In this document: piece after piece, positions 37,448-47,645 of the stretch
Numbering within the stretch: position 1 is the stretch's first letter
Layout of the letters: the number at the start of each line of letters is the position of its first letter
Assembly (NCBI RefSeq): GCF_900129365.1
Contig: NZ_FQVM01000001.1
Location: forward strand, 239,281 to 303,280
From: Clostridium fallax
GTDB taxonomy: Bacteria; Bacillota; Clostridia; Clostridiales; Clostridiaceae
Direction: 5' to 3'
Length of the DNA: 64,000 nt
The notes under the pieces: generated by a model
Told to the model about the DNA's origin: nothing
Seen by the model: only the letters and a program-made list of their open reading frames with translations
The model's database searches: none
Position numbers and translations under genes: made by a program

Positions 37448-39352
37448 TTAGTCTTCATCATAATGACGATTGTTTTCTAAAATATTTTTAGCTTGAGATG
37501 CAGAATCATTTACAATTCCTTCTTTAATGAAAATATCTTTAACATTATTTGTTAAAAAGCTTACTATATCTCCATTATCTGATTTTAAATCTACACCTTC
37601 ACTGTCTATATCTAAGATATCAAAAGAAGAAGGTGATTTTATATCTACTATAGTCTTTTCAGATACTTTTAGTATTCCAAAAATACCTTCTAAGGATAAT
37701 TTATCTACTCTATATGTTTGAAGCATTGAATGATTAACATCCCCTTTTATCTCTACATTTTTTTCTCTTTTTACATTTTTATTTATATCAACTTGTATCT
37801 CTCTTATAAAGCCTTCATTAATATTTGATTGTATTTTAGCTGGACTAAATATACCTAAAGCTTCAATATCATTATTATCTCCTCCAAGGGTAACATTAGG
37901 TTGTCCATCTTCAAATATTAATTCTAAAGTTCTACAATAAATATTATTTATATTTATATTAGAATCTATATTAGTACTTCTATTACTTAAAATTAAGCTA
38001 CTTACTTCTAAATTTTCACCATTAAAACTAGCGCCACAATTTCTAACACGAACACATCCATTGCTTTTTATATTAGATAATGTTATTTGTTCATTTCCTC
38101 CGTTAGCTTCTATAATAAGATCGCCATTTACCCTAACTCCATCTAAATTGACATTATGTCCTTTAGAATGTATAGTAAGACTTCCTTTATAATCTTTTTT
38201 ATTTATGGTTATATCTTGATTTTCATCATTAACTATAAAAGTATCTTCACCTTTTTTATTGCCATAATAATAGTCTTCGAAACGCTCTTCATTAACTTCT
38301 TTTTCTTCCTCTAATTCATCATCTTGAGCTTTGTGTTCTTCTTCTATTTGGGCTTTATCATCAATTGGATTTTCTATATTTCTTTCATCCTCTACTTGAT
38401 TGTCTTTTACCTTCTCTACTTCCTTTTCCTCTTCTTTTTCTTTCTTTTCTAAAACATCTATAGGTTCTTTATCTTCATTAGAATCATGTTTATCTTCATG
38501 TATTCTATTTTCATTTATGTTATTTTCTTTTTTTATTTCTTTTTTAGGTTCTTCTTTTTTGTCTTGTAAACCTATTTGTGACCCTTTATTATTTTCTACT
38601 ATACCTTTGTTTAAGTCTTTTCTTTTTGATTCTTCTTTATCCTGTTTATCTTTATTTAAATCTTTTTCTTTTATTTCTTCTTTCTTCTCTACTAAATCTT
38701 TTTTATTATTCTCTTCTATTAAATCTAAATTTTCTTTAGGTTTAACTTTATTTTCTTCAACTTCTTTAGCATCTACATATGCTATATTCTTTATTTTTTG
38801 TAGCTCATCTTTTAAGTATTCCTTATTTAAAGGATTTTCTATATTTTCTATAAGTTTATCAGCATTTTCTATATCAATATTTGATTTACTTTGCCAAGCT
38901 AAAAGTAATGAATCTAATGCTAATCTATAATCATCACTCCAAATAAGTTTTCTTCCCCATGTACAAAGTTCATTTAAAAGATATTGTTTATCTACATTAT
39001 TTAATGTAGACTTATTCATTCTCGCTTCTAAATCATCATAAAGTCTTGCACTTTTACTCTTTGTAAGCTCTTCTAAATCCTTAACAAAAACCCCAATTTC
39101 ATTATTCCATACATCATTAACAACTGGAATAAGTTTGTTTAAATATTGATCCCTCTTATATGGATCTTCAATTTTTAGTGCCTTAGCATAAGCCATATTA
39201 TAATGGTAAAAAGTCTTCTGAGTTACTGCAGAGTTTATCCAATCCTCCACATCATTACTTGCTGCTTTAGCAATAGAAGAACCTACCAAAAAATTAGCTA
39301 CTATAGCAAAAGCCGATACCATCGTTATAATTTTTTTTACTTTTTTACTCAT
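37448..39352 (-). CDS. secreted surface protein: YHYN domain, Lys/Glu-rich linker, beta-solenoid region
   Basis: A 634-aa exported protein. Signal peptide about 1-31. The shared N-terminal helical domain (YHYN 49-52, DKQYLLNEL 121-129) is highly similar to that of the downstream 1384-aa protein. Residues about 200-365 are extremely rich in Lys and Glu (likely extended or coiled). About 370-600 is a beta-rich repeat region matching the first beta region of the paralogue (for example SKGHNVNLDGVRVNGDLII). It lacks the Ig-like and transglutaminase-like modules. GGGGG ribosome site 5 bases before the ATG. No function known; probably wall-associated. Confidence 0.85.
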   Translation of the reverse strand: MSKKVKKIITMVSAFAIVANFLVGSSIAKAASNDVEDWINSAVTQKTFYHYNMAYAKALKIEDPYKRDQYLNKLIPVVNDVWNNEIGVFVKDLEELTKSKSARLYDDLEARMNKSTLNNVDKQYLLNELCTWGRKLIWSDDYRLALDSLLLAWQSKSNIDIENADKLIENIENPLNKEYLKDELQKIKNIAYVDAKEVEENKVKPKENLDLIEENNKKDLVEKKEEIKEKDLNKDKQDKEESKRKDLNKGIVENNKGSQIGLQDKKEEPKKEIKKENNINENRIHEDKHDSNEDKEPIDVLEKKEKEEEKEVEKVKDNQVEDERNIENPIDDKAQIEEEHKAQDDELEEEKEVNEERFEDYYYGNKKGEDTFIVNDENQDITINKKDYKGSLTIHSKGHNVNLDGVRVNGDLIIEANGGNEQITLSNIKSNGCVRVRNCGASFNGENLEVSSLILSNRSTNIDSNININNIYCRTLELIFEDGQPNVTLGGDNNDIEALGIFSPAKIQSNINEGFIREIQVDINKNVKREKNVEIKGDVNHSMLQTYRVDKLSLEGIFGILKVSEKTIVDIKSPSSFDILDIDSEGVDLKSDNGDIVSFLTNNVKDIFIKEGIVNDSASQAKNILENNRHYDED

Positions 39353-39482
39353 GTTTCCCCCTAATAATATGTAATTTTAAAAATGTACTATAAAATTACA
39401 AAAATGATAACATTCGATTCATTATTACATTTTAATGTAATTTATTTTGAATTTTTTAAGTACATTGCATAATTTTATTATA

Positions 39483-39511
39483 ATTATATACTTTTTTTAG
39501 TAATTTGTACA
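39483..39511 (-). promoter_or_regulatory. possible promoter of the 634-aa surface protein gene
   Basis: On the minus strand, TGTACA (39511-39506), a 17-base spacer and TATAAT (39488-39483). The predicted leader of about 125 bases holds the small hairpin ATTACATT with AATGTAAT at 39424-39441. Confidence 0.4.
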
Positions 39512-39590
39512 CAGTTAAATATATTTTTATAATATTTTCGACATAAATTTTAAGTTATTATTATTTTAATATCTTTTTGCAATTAGATTT

Positions 39591-40538
39591 TTAAAATATT
39601 AAGGATTTTTTTAGATTTAATACTATTTTTGTAAAAAAAATTATAATTAAGGATATAAGAAAACATAAAATAAATCTAAAAGATATGTTAAAAAATATAT
39701 TATTTATAATTATGTATTTATCTATCACATATAAAATAAGTGGATGTATTAAATATATACCAAAAGATTCCTTAGATATAAAATTAATAAACTTATTATA
39801 TTTAATATTTACATCTTTAAAAGTAATATAAAATAAAATAGATGCTAATATAGTAAAAGGACTTAAGTAATTAAAAAAGCATAACTTATAATTTGTATTG
39901 CAAGTTTTATATGTTAAATAAGCAGTAACTATAGATAGTAAAAAGTATCCTAAAAAGCATATATATCTTTTTAATTTTATTATTTTAATATCTTTAAGAG
40001 TATAGCCTAATATATAATATCCAATATAATAACTAAACTGAAAACACCATAAAACTTCTATCTTTAAAAAACATTGTATAATTCCAATTGATAAAGAAAT
40101 AATACTAATTATATTTAGATACCTCTTTCCCTTATCTCTAAAAAACCATATAGCTGGAGTAACTAAATACAAAACAGTTATCATATATAGATACCACATT
40201 TGATAATAGGTATCCCCTTTAAAAATATCCTTAATCAATCTATTAATATCTCTAAACATATAGTAATTAAGAAAAGCATATATTATAGTAAAAAATATAA
40301 AAGCTGGACCAATCCTTTTCATTCTCTTTTTATAAAAATCTTTTATCCTTTCCTTCTTTCCTACTAAGTATCTTCCACTTATAAATAAAAATATAGGGAC
40401 AGATACTCTTGAAAAGCTATCCAATATATCAACTAATATAAATCTATTACCTAATATATTGATATTTTTATAAAATATAGGAGCAGCTACATGTATAACA
40501 ACTACCATAATTATAGAAATAACTCTTAAAAACTCCAT
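39591..40538 (-). CDS. acyltransferase 3 family membrane protein (OafA/WecH-like)
   Basis: A 315-aa protein with about ten membrane segments. The N-terminal FLRVISIIMVVVIHVAAPIF contains the family's active-site His, and SRVSVPIFLFISGRYL is the second signature block. This family moves acetyl or other acyl groups onto extracellular glycans; WecH-type members of this short length have no SGNH tail. AGGAGG lies 5 bases before the ATG. It is divergent from the SLAP protein gene and sits among the surface-protein genes, so a role in modifying the surface polymer is likely but unproven. Confidence 0.87.
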   Translation of the reverse strand: MEFLRVISIIMVVVIHVAAPIFYKNINILGNRFILVDILDSFSRVSVPIFLFISGRYLVGKKERIKDFYKKRMKRIGPAFIFFTIIYAFLNYYMFRDINRLIKDIFKGDTYYQMWYLYMITVLYLVTPAIWFFRDKGKRYLNIISIISLSIGIIQCFLKIEVLWCFQFSYYIGYYILGYTLKDIKIIKLKRYICFLGYFLLSIVTAYLTYKTCNTNYKLCFFNYLSPFTILASILFYITFKDVNIKYNKFINFISKESFGIYLIHPLILYVIDKYIIINNIFFNISFRFILCFLISLIIIFFTKIVLNLKKSLIF

Positions 40539-40635
40539 ATTATCCTCCTAAATAGATATTTAAGTAATTTTGAATATTTATATAAATAGTATAAACAAAG
40601 CTAATATCTAAAGCCAAATATAATTTATCTTTAAA

Positions 40636-40655
40636 TGTTCTTATATTTAAGAACA
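40636..40655. promoter_or_regulatory. 20-base palindrome, possible operator
   Basis: TGTTCTTA and TAAGAACA are separated by TATT. It lies about 100-150 bases from both divergent start codons and lacks an adjacent T-run, so an operator is more likely than a terminator. The cognate regulator is unknown. Confidence 0.4.
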
Positions 40656-40779
40656 CTTTTAACTAAATAGAAACATACAAAATATTAACAATAAATTATT
40701 ATTAAAATTATTTATTTTATAAAAGGCAAATTAATTATTCTTTTAAAATATTATCAAATCAAAAGATTTTTCTTTAATA

Positions 40780-40808
40780 TTAGAAATTTAATAGCTTTAT
40801 GATATAAT
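40780..40808 (+). promoter_or_regulatory. extended -10 promoter of the SLAP protein gene
   Basis: TTAGAA (40780-40785), a 17-base spacer ending in TGA, and TATAAT (40803-40808). The leader is about 30 bases. Confidence 0.65.
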
Positions 40809-40844
40809 AATCATTATAAAAGTGAAACTGAAAGGAGTTTAGTT

Positions 40845-41633
40845 ATGAGTCATAAATTTAATTTACATATAAGTGATGAATTTAAATTTAGTAAGATGCA
40901 AGCTAAAATAATAGAAAAAGAACTTAAAAAACTTCCTGATATGAAACCAAATACATTAAAAATAAATCCTATATATTTATATAAACATGAAGACTGTTAT
41001 GAAGCTTGTGTTATTATAAGAAGTACAGTTAAATTACCAGTAAACCTAACAAATATACCAATAGCCTTAACTTCTAAGGGAGAAGTTAAATCAAAAATTC
41101 AACCTGATTTAAATAAGTTAGGATTAATAAAAGATCATGAAGCTATTCCAATAATATTAAAGTTTCCAATGACAGAAGAATTAGCAAAAGAAACTATAAG
41201 AGGATATAGCATAATCTTCTTAGATAACATAAAAGCTATAGAAACTTCAAAACCATCTTTGAAAAAAGTAGATAATTCCTTTAATGATTTTGAAAGAAAA
41301 GTTATTGAAGAATATGTAGAAAAAACATCTCCTTTAGAAAAAGATACCTTCACTATAGAGGCTGGAAATTTGTTTGAAAGAGAAGACAAAGGAATTATTC
41401 CAATGTACATATTCAACACAACAAGTAAGCCAAGAGAATTAAATAAAATAGAGCTTGTTATGACACCTCAAGGAATCGGAGCTGCAAGACTTGTCAAAAT
41501 GATAGACAAGATTCAAGGAGAAGAAAATGGAGTAACAGTAGTTCCTATAGAAATAACTAAAAAAGATACTCCAGCTACTTTAGAAGAACTTAGAAATTGT
41601 AAAATAACAATTAGCTTAAAAGATCAACAATAA
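40845..41633 (+). CDS. SLAP-domain protein, likely accessory Sec / S-layer export factor (SlaP-like)
   Basis: A 262-aa protein without signal peptide or membrane segment, so probably cytoplasmic. Two copies of a SLAP-like domain are seen. Copy 1 covers about 35-125 (INPIYLYKHEDCYEACVIIR, then PVNLTNIPIALTSKGEV). Copy 2 covers about 165-262 (EAGNLFEREDKGIIPMYIFN, then RELNKIELVMTPQG). Two-SLAP proteins of this kind are linked to SecA2, and in Bacillus anthracis SlaP supports secretion of S-layer proteins together with SecA2. Strong extended -10 promoter and AAAGGAG ribosome site. It is the only plus-strand gene amid the shared-domain surface proteins. The family call is by recognition of the repeat pattern; the role here is inferred. 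Confidence 0.8.
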   Translation: MSHKFNLHISDEFKFSKMQAKIIEKELKKLPDMKPNTLKINPIYLYKHEDCYEACVIIRSTVKLPVNLTNIPIALTSKGEVKSKIQPDLNKLGLIKDHEAIPIILKFPMTEELAKETIRGYSIIFLDNIKAIETSKPSLKKVDNSFNDFERKVIEEYVEKTSPLEKDTFTIEAGNLFEREDKGIIPMYIFNTTSKPRELNKIELVMTPQGIGAARLVKMIDKIQGEENGVTVVPIEITKKDTPATLEELRNCKITISLKDQQ

Positions 41634-41786
41634 TATTATTTAATATAAAAATAAATTACAATATATTTTAATGAATATGTAATATTATATAATAAAATTA
41701 GAATTTAAAGATGATAAATAATTCTATTTTAGATTAAACATTAAAAGAAAATTTTAATAATATAATATCTTATTATCTATATAAAT

Positions 41787-41835
41787 AAAGTGCAGATAAC
41801 CTTAAATTTAATAGAAGTTATCTGCACTTTTTAAT
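41787..41835. terminator. bidirectional terminator between convergent SLAP and surface-protein genes
   Basis: A 14-bp perfect stem, AAAGTGCAGATAAC with GTTATCTGCACTTT, with TTTTT on the plus side and a T-rich tract on the minus side. Confidence 0.9.
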
Positions 41836-41843
41836 TTATAAAA

Positions 41844-44732
41844 TTAATTTTTTAAAACCTTTCCTTCTAACTTTCCTGAAGTTATAGCTGCTATATTTCC
41901 AGCTCTATCTTTTATATATATTTCTTCATTTTTATTACCTATAGGCACAATAGATACTATTCCATTTTGATTTACAGAAATATTTTCATTAAGAGTGATT
42001 TCTAAAAAATTATCACCTATAATTTCATCATCAATACTATTAATAGTAAGATTAGAACCATTAATTTGAACATTTAAATCATCTTTTAAACTATTTTGCA
42101 AATTCTCTAGGTAATTGTTATCTTTATTATTCATAGAATTTATATTATTAGTTAAATCTTTAAGATTTTCATCAAATTCTACTTTAATTTTATTAGAGGT
42201 TTTATCATTTAAATTATTAACTAAATACTTAGCAGAAACTATTGAAGGTTTTTTATTGTCTGTTAAAGTTATTACCTTAGTATAATTTCTGTTGTCACTT
42301 AAAGCACCAACCACTGAACTTCCATCTTTAGTTTTTACTTTATCATTTATTTCTAAAAGATAAGAACCAGTATTTTTTATAAAACCTTCTGGAACAGTTA
42401 TTATAACTTTTTTATCATAATTATCCATAGATATAGTAGTTCCTTCTGGAAAACTATTTCCTTCTAAACTATAATTAAATAAGTCACAGGCTGATTTATC
42501 CATCTCATATTTGTAATCTATAGTTATCTTATTAACCACACTACCGTTTATTATACTAGGTTTTTCATAATCAGTATAAATATCAGAAACTCCAAGTACC
42601 ACTGGAGATATATACTTATACTTATCTATTATAATTGTTTCTTCATTATTTAAAATATGTTCTATAAAACTAGAAGCCTTAACTGCACCTCTTTTAAAAA
42701 TAATCTTATAAGGAGCCTTATCTTGATATTCTTTAAAGATACTTTTACCTTCAAAACCCTCAAGATTAATAAATAAAGATCTGTTTTTTTCATAACCTTT
42801 GTTATCATATGAATCATCTATTATTTTAGTGTTTTTATAATCTATAGCCCTATGTATACCATCTTTATCTGTGACCATAATTTTAGAAGGATCTAAATCC
42901 TTTATATCTTTATTAAACTCTATTATTATACCTTCATCACACAACCCACAATTTTTAAAATTTATCCTTGGAGTTGCGGTATTTTTTGATAAAGTTACTT
43001 CTCCTTCATAATATCTTCCTAAAACCCCTTCTATATTATAATAATTTCCTAATTTTACTGAAAGTTTTATAGTATTTTCATAATCATCAAAAAGCTTATA
43101 TGGAAGATTATAATCACTTAAAAATTCTACAGTAAATTCTTTAGAATAATCCTTATTATACCCATTAATATCTTCATCTAAATCTCTTACTGAGGTTATA
43201 GTAAATTTAGGTGTACCATTTTCTCCATCAAGTTTTAAATAATTCTTCTCTATCTTTAAATTATTCTTAATAGTATTTATATCTATATTATCACTAAATA
43301 TTATATTAAATGCTCTCTCATTATCATTTGAAGGTTTTAATTCTTTAACAAAGGGGATTTCATCATTTTTAATTTCATATTCTACATTTAAAATATTAGA
43401 TATATTAGCTAATGGGTAGACCTCATCAGAAACCTTATAAAGAGTTACGTTATGAATTCCCTTTTTTATTAAATCATATATAAGCTTTCCTTCCTTAAAA
43501 GCATCATTATCTGTAGATCCATATTGAACTATTACAGAATAATCTCCTGCTTTTTCTATATATTTAAGCTTTGTATCTATATTTTTATTAGAAGAATCAT
43601 ATAAGGTAATTCCATCTACTTTTATAGCATCAATAGATTTAATAGGTTTATTAAATGAAATCTTAAGCTCTTTATCTCTATTAGCATTATAACTTGTGGT
43701 AAGTTTTGAAGATAATACCTTTGGTTTTTCAGTATCTATAAACTGCTGCTCTTCCCCCTTATACATATTAACTCTTTTACTTTTATCTAAAGAATAAATT
43801 CCATTTTTTACATCTACAATATATTTTGAACCATTACGTAGCATACTATTAGAATTTTTATCTTTATATAAAGGAAATATTATATAATTATCATCATTAT
43901 TAAAGGTTATATTATTGTAATCTATTAAATCTTCTATATTTCCATTTTCACTACTATATGTATTACCATCTATTGTAAATATATAGTTAGTTAAATCTAA
44001 GGCAGATTCTTTATCCACTGAATCATCAAAAGATACTTTTATCTCTCTAGAATTTAAAGCTTTTATTTCAATAACTTCTAAAGGAGTAATTTTTTCTACT
44101 TCATTTATTTTACTCTCTATTGGAAATAAGGTATCTTTTTTTAAATATTCTCTATTTAAATAATTTAAGTTATTTTCTCCATATAAAAGATCATGAGCTT
44201 TATTTATAAGTTTTCTTGCTTCCCTAACTTTTCCTTCCTCTAAAAATGATGAAGCCTCCATTGCCCAATCTATAATTAATGGCAAATGAGATTGCTTTTG
44301 AAATATAGGAGATCTTGTCCAATAGTCAAGCTCAGCATCTAAATATTCTTTATCTACCATAGAAATTTTATCTTCGTTATAAAGTGCCCTAACCTTTAAA
44401 ACCACAGAATTATACTGCTCTATAGATTCATTTTTTTGAACCACATCTTGAATCTCCGCTATAATATCCATCATTGAAGAAAATCCTAAAATCTCATCTC
44501 TTAAAGGAGCAAGAAGGGAAAGCCTTTCATAATACTTAGGATTATTAGGCTCCGCCATAATAGAAGCATAAGCCTTATTATAATGATATAAATCCTTAGA
44601 ATTTCTTGCAAATTCTATAAGCTCCTCTGGAGAAAAGTTCTCCTTTTCTAAAGCAAAGACTAAAGGGGATGGAAAACATAGAGTAATTGCAGACATAGAA
44701 ATTAAAGTATTTTTAAATTTTCTTTTGTACAT
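41844..44732 (-). CDS. S-layer-like secreted protein: YHYN domain plus Ig-like domains (962 aa)
   Basis: Exported protein of 962 aa. Signal peptide about 1-28. The shared helical domain covers about 34-200 (YHYN 49-52, DKEYLDAEL 127-135, then WTRSPIF). The rest is a series of beta-sandwich-like segments of the type seen in S-layer proteins, with recurrent phrases such as VKVSFD-, LKISFNKPI and VEFDENLKD marking Ig-like units. It aligns along most of its length with the upstream paralogue (44886-48383) but lacks that protein's Ala/Lys-rich C-terminal extension. AGGAGG lies 7 bases before the ATG. The intergenic terminator shows a separate transcript. Probably a surface layer or wall protein and SecA2 client. 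Confidence 0.86.
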   Translation of the reverse strand: MYKRKFKNTLISMSAITLCFPSPLVFALEKENFSPEELIEFARNSKDLYHYNKAYASIMAEPNNPKYYERLSLLAPLRDEILGFSSMMDIIAEIQDVVQKNESIEQYNSVVLKVRALYNEDKISMVDKEYLDAELDYWTRSPIFQKQSHLPLIIDWAMEASSFLEEGKVREARKLINKAHDLLYGENNLNYLNREYLKKDTLFPIESKINEVEKITPLEVIEIKALNSREIKVSFDDSVDKESALDLTNYIFTIDGNTYSSENGNIEDLIDYNNITFNNDDNYIIFPLYKDKNSNSMLRNGSKYIVDVKNGIYSLDKSKRVNMYKGEEQQFIDTEKPKVLSSKLTTSYNANRDKELKISFNKPIKSIDAIKVDGITLYDSSNKNIDTKLKYIEKAGDYSVIVQYGSTDNDAFKEGKLIYDLIKKGIHNVTLYKVSDEVYPLANISNILNVEYEIKNDEIPFVKELKPSNDNERAFNIIFSDNIDINTIKNNLKIEKNYLKLDGENGTPKFTITSVRDLDEDINGYNKDYSKEFTVEFLSDYNLPYKLFDDYENTIKLSVKLGNYYNIEGVLGRYYEGEVTLSKNTATPRINFKNCGLCDEGIIIEFNKDIKDLDPSKIMVTDKDGIHRAIDYKNTKIIDDSYDNKGYEKNRSLFINLEGFEGKSIFKEYQDKAPYKIIFKRGAVKASSFIEHILNNEETIIIDKYKYISPVVLGVSDIYTDYEKPSIINGSVVNKITIDYKYEMDKSACDLFNYSLEGNSFPEGTTISMDNYDKKVIITVPEGFIKNTGSYLLEINDKVKTKDGSSVVGALSDNRNYTKVITLTDNKKPSIVSAKYLVNNLNDKTSNKIKVEFDENLKDLTNNINSMNNKDNNYLENLQNSLKDDLNVQINGSNLTINSIDDEIIGDNFLEITLNENISVNQNGIVSIVPIGNKNEEIYIKDRAGNIAAITSGKLEGKVLKN

Positions 44733-44822
44733 AAAAAAATCCTCCTAAAATATACTACCAAAATTATTTTTATACTTGGTTATTATTTTAGAGGAATTTT
44801 TTAATTATGAAAATATAAATTA

Positions 44823-44855
44823 TAAAAAGAGAAGAATACATATGTATTCTTCTCT
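44823..44855 (-). terminator. intrinsic terminator of the major surface-layer-like gene
   Basis: A perfect 28-base palindrome (arms AGAGAAGAATACAT and ATGTATTCTTCTCT) is followed on the minus strand by TTTTTATA. Confidence 0.88.
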
Positions 44856-44885
44856 TATAAATTCAATCTAATTTAATTTTACAAA

Positions 44886-47642
44886 CTAACTAGCTACAGT
44901 TACTGGTACTTTAGCTATAGTTGTAGTTCCTTCTGTCTTATCTGCACCCTTTGTTAATGTTACTTTATAATTGTTATCATCAACTTTTTCAGCTTTTACT
45001 GTTATATCTTTATCAGTAAGTTTTGCTTTAATAGCATTTTCAACATCTGTCTTTTTATCTTCAGTTAACTTAGAACCTTTTGTTAATTCTATATTTTTAA
45101 CTTCACTTTTTGCATCATCTACAGACTTTTGATTTGCTTTTTTAGCAGCTTCTTGTTTTGCAGCTTCCTCTTTTGCTGCTGCTTTTGCTTGTGATGCAGG
45201 AACCTCAACTGTTATTTCTTGAGTATCAGCTTCAGCCTTTGTAGCAGTATTAGTAACTGTAAATACTAATTTTACTGAAGTTGCATCATCTGGTGGAGTT
45301 ATTGTTCCATTTTTAGCTATAACACCCTCATTACTTGATGATTTTATTGCTATTGTATATCCATCTGGAACATTTGGCATTTTTAGCTTATTTGCATCAA
45401 CAGCTGGAGCGTCCACTTTAGTTATAGCACTTGCTATAGCATTAACTTTCACTTGAGCTGCTGCTTTAGCTTCTACTTCTTGTTGTGCTTTTATTGCTGC
45501 AATTTCAGAAGCATTTCCTTGTTCAGTTCCTGAAACTTTTACATCATCTCCATTTTGTGCTAATGTATTTCCAGCTTCATCTGAGATAAACATAGCAGCA
45601 TTATCATCAGTACCTACAGGTACTACTGATATTACTGAATTTGAATCTATTTTTACTTCATTAGATAATACTATATCTAATGTATTAGCATTATTATCAA
45701 ATCTACCTATTGTAGCTATTGTTTGATCATTATTATTTACCTTTATTTTGAAATTAGTTATAGCTTTAGCAATGTTCGCCTTAGCTGCTTCTGCTGTAAC
45801 ATTTTTACCATCTAATTCTTTTCCGTTTTCTTGTAAGTTATTTAGTAAGTTTTCACTAAATTTAACTCTAATCATATTTGTAGCTTTATCATTTGCATTA
45901 TCAATAAGAACATATTCTGCACTCTCTAAAGTTGGTTTTACACTATCTTTAAGCTCTATTGCTTTATTGAATGCTTGATGATTAGTTAGTTTTCCAACAA
46001 CTACGCTTCCTTCTACAGTTTTAACATTCTTGCTTATAACAAACATATTAGTTGCATTTTCGCTTATGCTACCTTCTGGAAGAGTTATTGTAACAGTTTT
46101 ATTGTCAGCTCCCATTGAAATTTTAGTTCCTTTTGGTAAAGCTTGACCATCTAATGTATAGTTATTTAAGTCAACAGCTGTTGCTGACATTTCTTTTCTG
46201 TAGTTAATTGTTATAATATTAGTTACTATACCATCAACTGTATTTATGTGAGAATCTACATCATTTTCATTTAAAAGTAATTCTGGAGTAACAGTGCTCT
46301 CATCATATACTGTTACTTGTTGCTCTGAATTGTATACTGGTGATTCTACTGCACCTGCTACATACTTTTGAACAGCTCCATCTTCAAATGTAACTGTGAA
46401 TGGTGCTTTATTAGAATAATCATTTGATGTAAAATCAGCTAATTTAATTGTAACAGTATCTGTATTATTAGATGTAGCAGTTTTAACTGTTCTTGTTATA
46501 CCATTTTTATCTGTAACATTGATTTTTGATGGTTGAACATTAGTAACAGCCTTATTAAATACTACATTTATTCCTTCATATTTAGCTGCTTCATTTGGCT
46601 TAGCTGTATTATTTAATTCACATTGGTCAAGTTTAATTTGTGGACCTGCTGCATCTTTTGATAAAGTAACATTTCCTTTAAACTTGTCTCCTATATATCC
46701 TGCTGATGTTTTATAATTTTCTAATTTTACTGAAAGATTTACTGATTTTTCATCATCTTTATAAAGTTTATAATCATCAGTATCTGCACCAATTGTAACT
46801 TTTATAGCTTTTACATTTGTTTTACCAACAGCAGTAGCTACATTGTTATCCATATCCCATCCTTCAACAGTTATTGTTGGAGTTGTAGCTTGATTATACT
46901 TAACATCTCCCTTTTTAACAGTTAAATTTCCTGGTTGAACAGTATTTATATCTATATCTTTATTAAATTCAATATAGAACTCTCTATCATTATCTTCATC
47001 AGCTTTTACATTTGTAACTTCTGGAGTTAATGCATTAACTGTTACATCATATTGTGTAGTTAATGTAACTGCTGTATTTTGCATTGATGCACATGTATCT
47101 GCTACATTATAAGCAATAACATTATGATTTCCTAATGCAGTTATTTTATTTATTGTATCTTTACTCATAGTTTCTGGTAAAGTTACTTTTACTTTATAAT
47201 TTCCTGCTTCATTTGTTATTGTAACATTATCAACTGCTCCATCTTCATTTGTTATAGTGTTATCTTTATAATTTATATTTATTGCTTTTTTAATAACTGT
47301 TTTTCCATCTATTTTAAGTCCGCCTATTGAACTAACTGGTTCATTAAATACAAGATCTATAGTGTTATCTTTTTCTACATCTTGATTAGCTGAAACTAAT
47401 GTTGGAGCTTGAGTATCATTAAATTGTTGCTCAGTTCCTTGTGTTAAAGCAACCTTTTTATCTTTAGCCACTGAATAAATTCCATTGCTAATACTTATAG
47501 AATATTTAGTTCCATTTGACATTGCTTGATTTAAACGGAATATAACAGCTGTTCCATCAGCATTTAATTTTGTATTTATTATTTTATAATCAGCTGTTTT
47601 ATCTGTAACTGAATTTCCATTAATTGATATTTGATAATTACT
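44886..47642 (-). pseudogene. 3' part of the major surface-layer-like gene, downstream of an in-frame TAA
   Basis: This stretch continues the reading frame of 47643-48383 without any shift: after TAA the codons read SNYQISINGN and stay open for about 918 codons. Together the two parts would encode 1165 residues. It encodes Ig-like beta domains aligned with the 962-aa paralogue. An Ala/Lys/Glu-rich helix and a further Ig-like segment follow at the C-terminus. The internal ATG at 47522 has no ribosome site, so independent translation is unlikely. The lack of any second defect suggests a very recent mutation, a sequence error, or a switchable allele. Confidence 0.82.
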
Positions 47643-47645
47643 TTA
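47643..47645 (-). other. in-frame TAA interrupting the surface-layer-like gene
   Basis: Codon 247 reads TAA. The aligned codon in the 962-aa paralogue is TTA (Leu), so one T-to-A change explains it. Flanking codons keep frame and homology on both sides. Confidence 0.9.

Larger units (their letters stand above)
40539..40844. other. divergent regulatory region, acyltransferase / SLAP protein
   Basis: About 300 bases holding the plus-strand promoter at 40780-40808 and the palindrome at 40636-40655. No gene is seen. Confidence 0.6.

Noticed and set aside
38400..38930. 176-codon plus-strand open frame
   Set aside because: Antisense shadow of the Lys/Glu-rich linker of the 634-aa protein; Ser/Phe/Leu/Lys only, with no family resemblance.
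40845..41633. Classification as a secreted surface protein
   Set aside because: There is no signal peptide or membrane segment; a cytoplasmic export factor fits better.
44886..47522. Independent 878-aa gene starting at ATG 47522
   Set aside because: No ribosome site precedes this ATG, and the 40 codons before it continue the homologous frame up to the TAA, so it is the rest of an interrupted gene.
47643..47645. Frameshift as the cause of the interruption
   Set aside because: Both sides are in the same frame; a single T-to-A substitution explains it fully.
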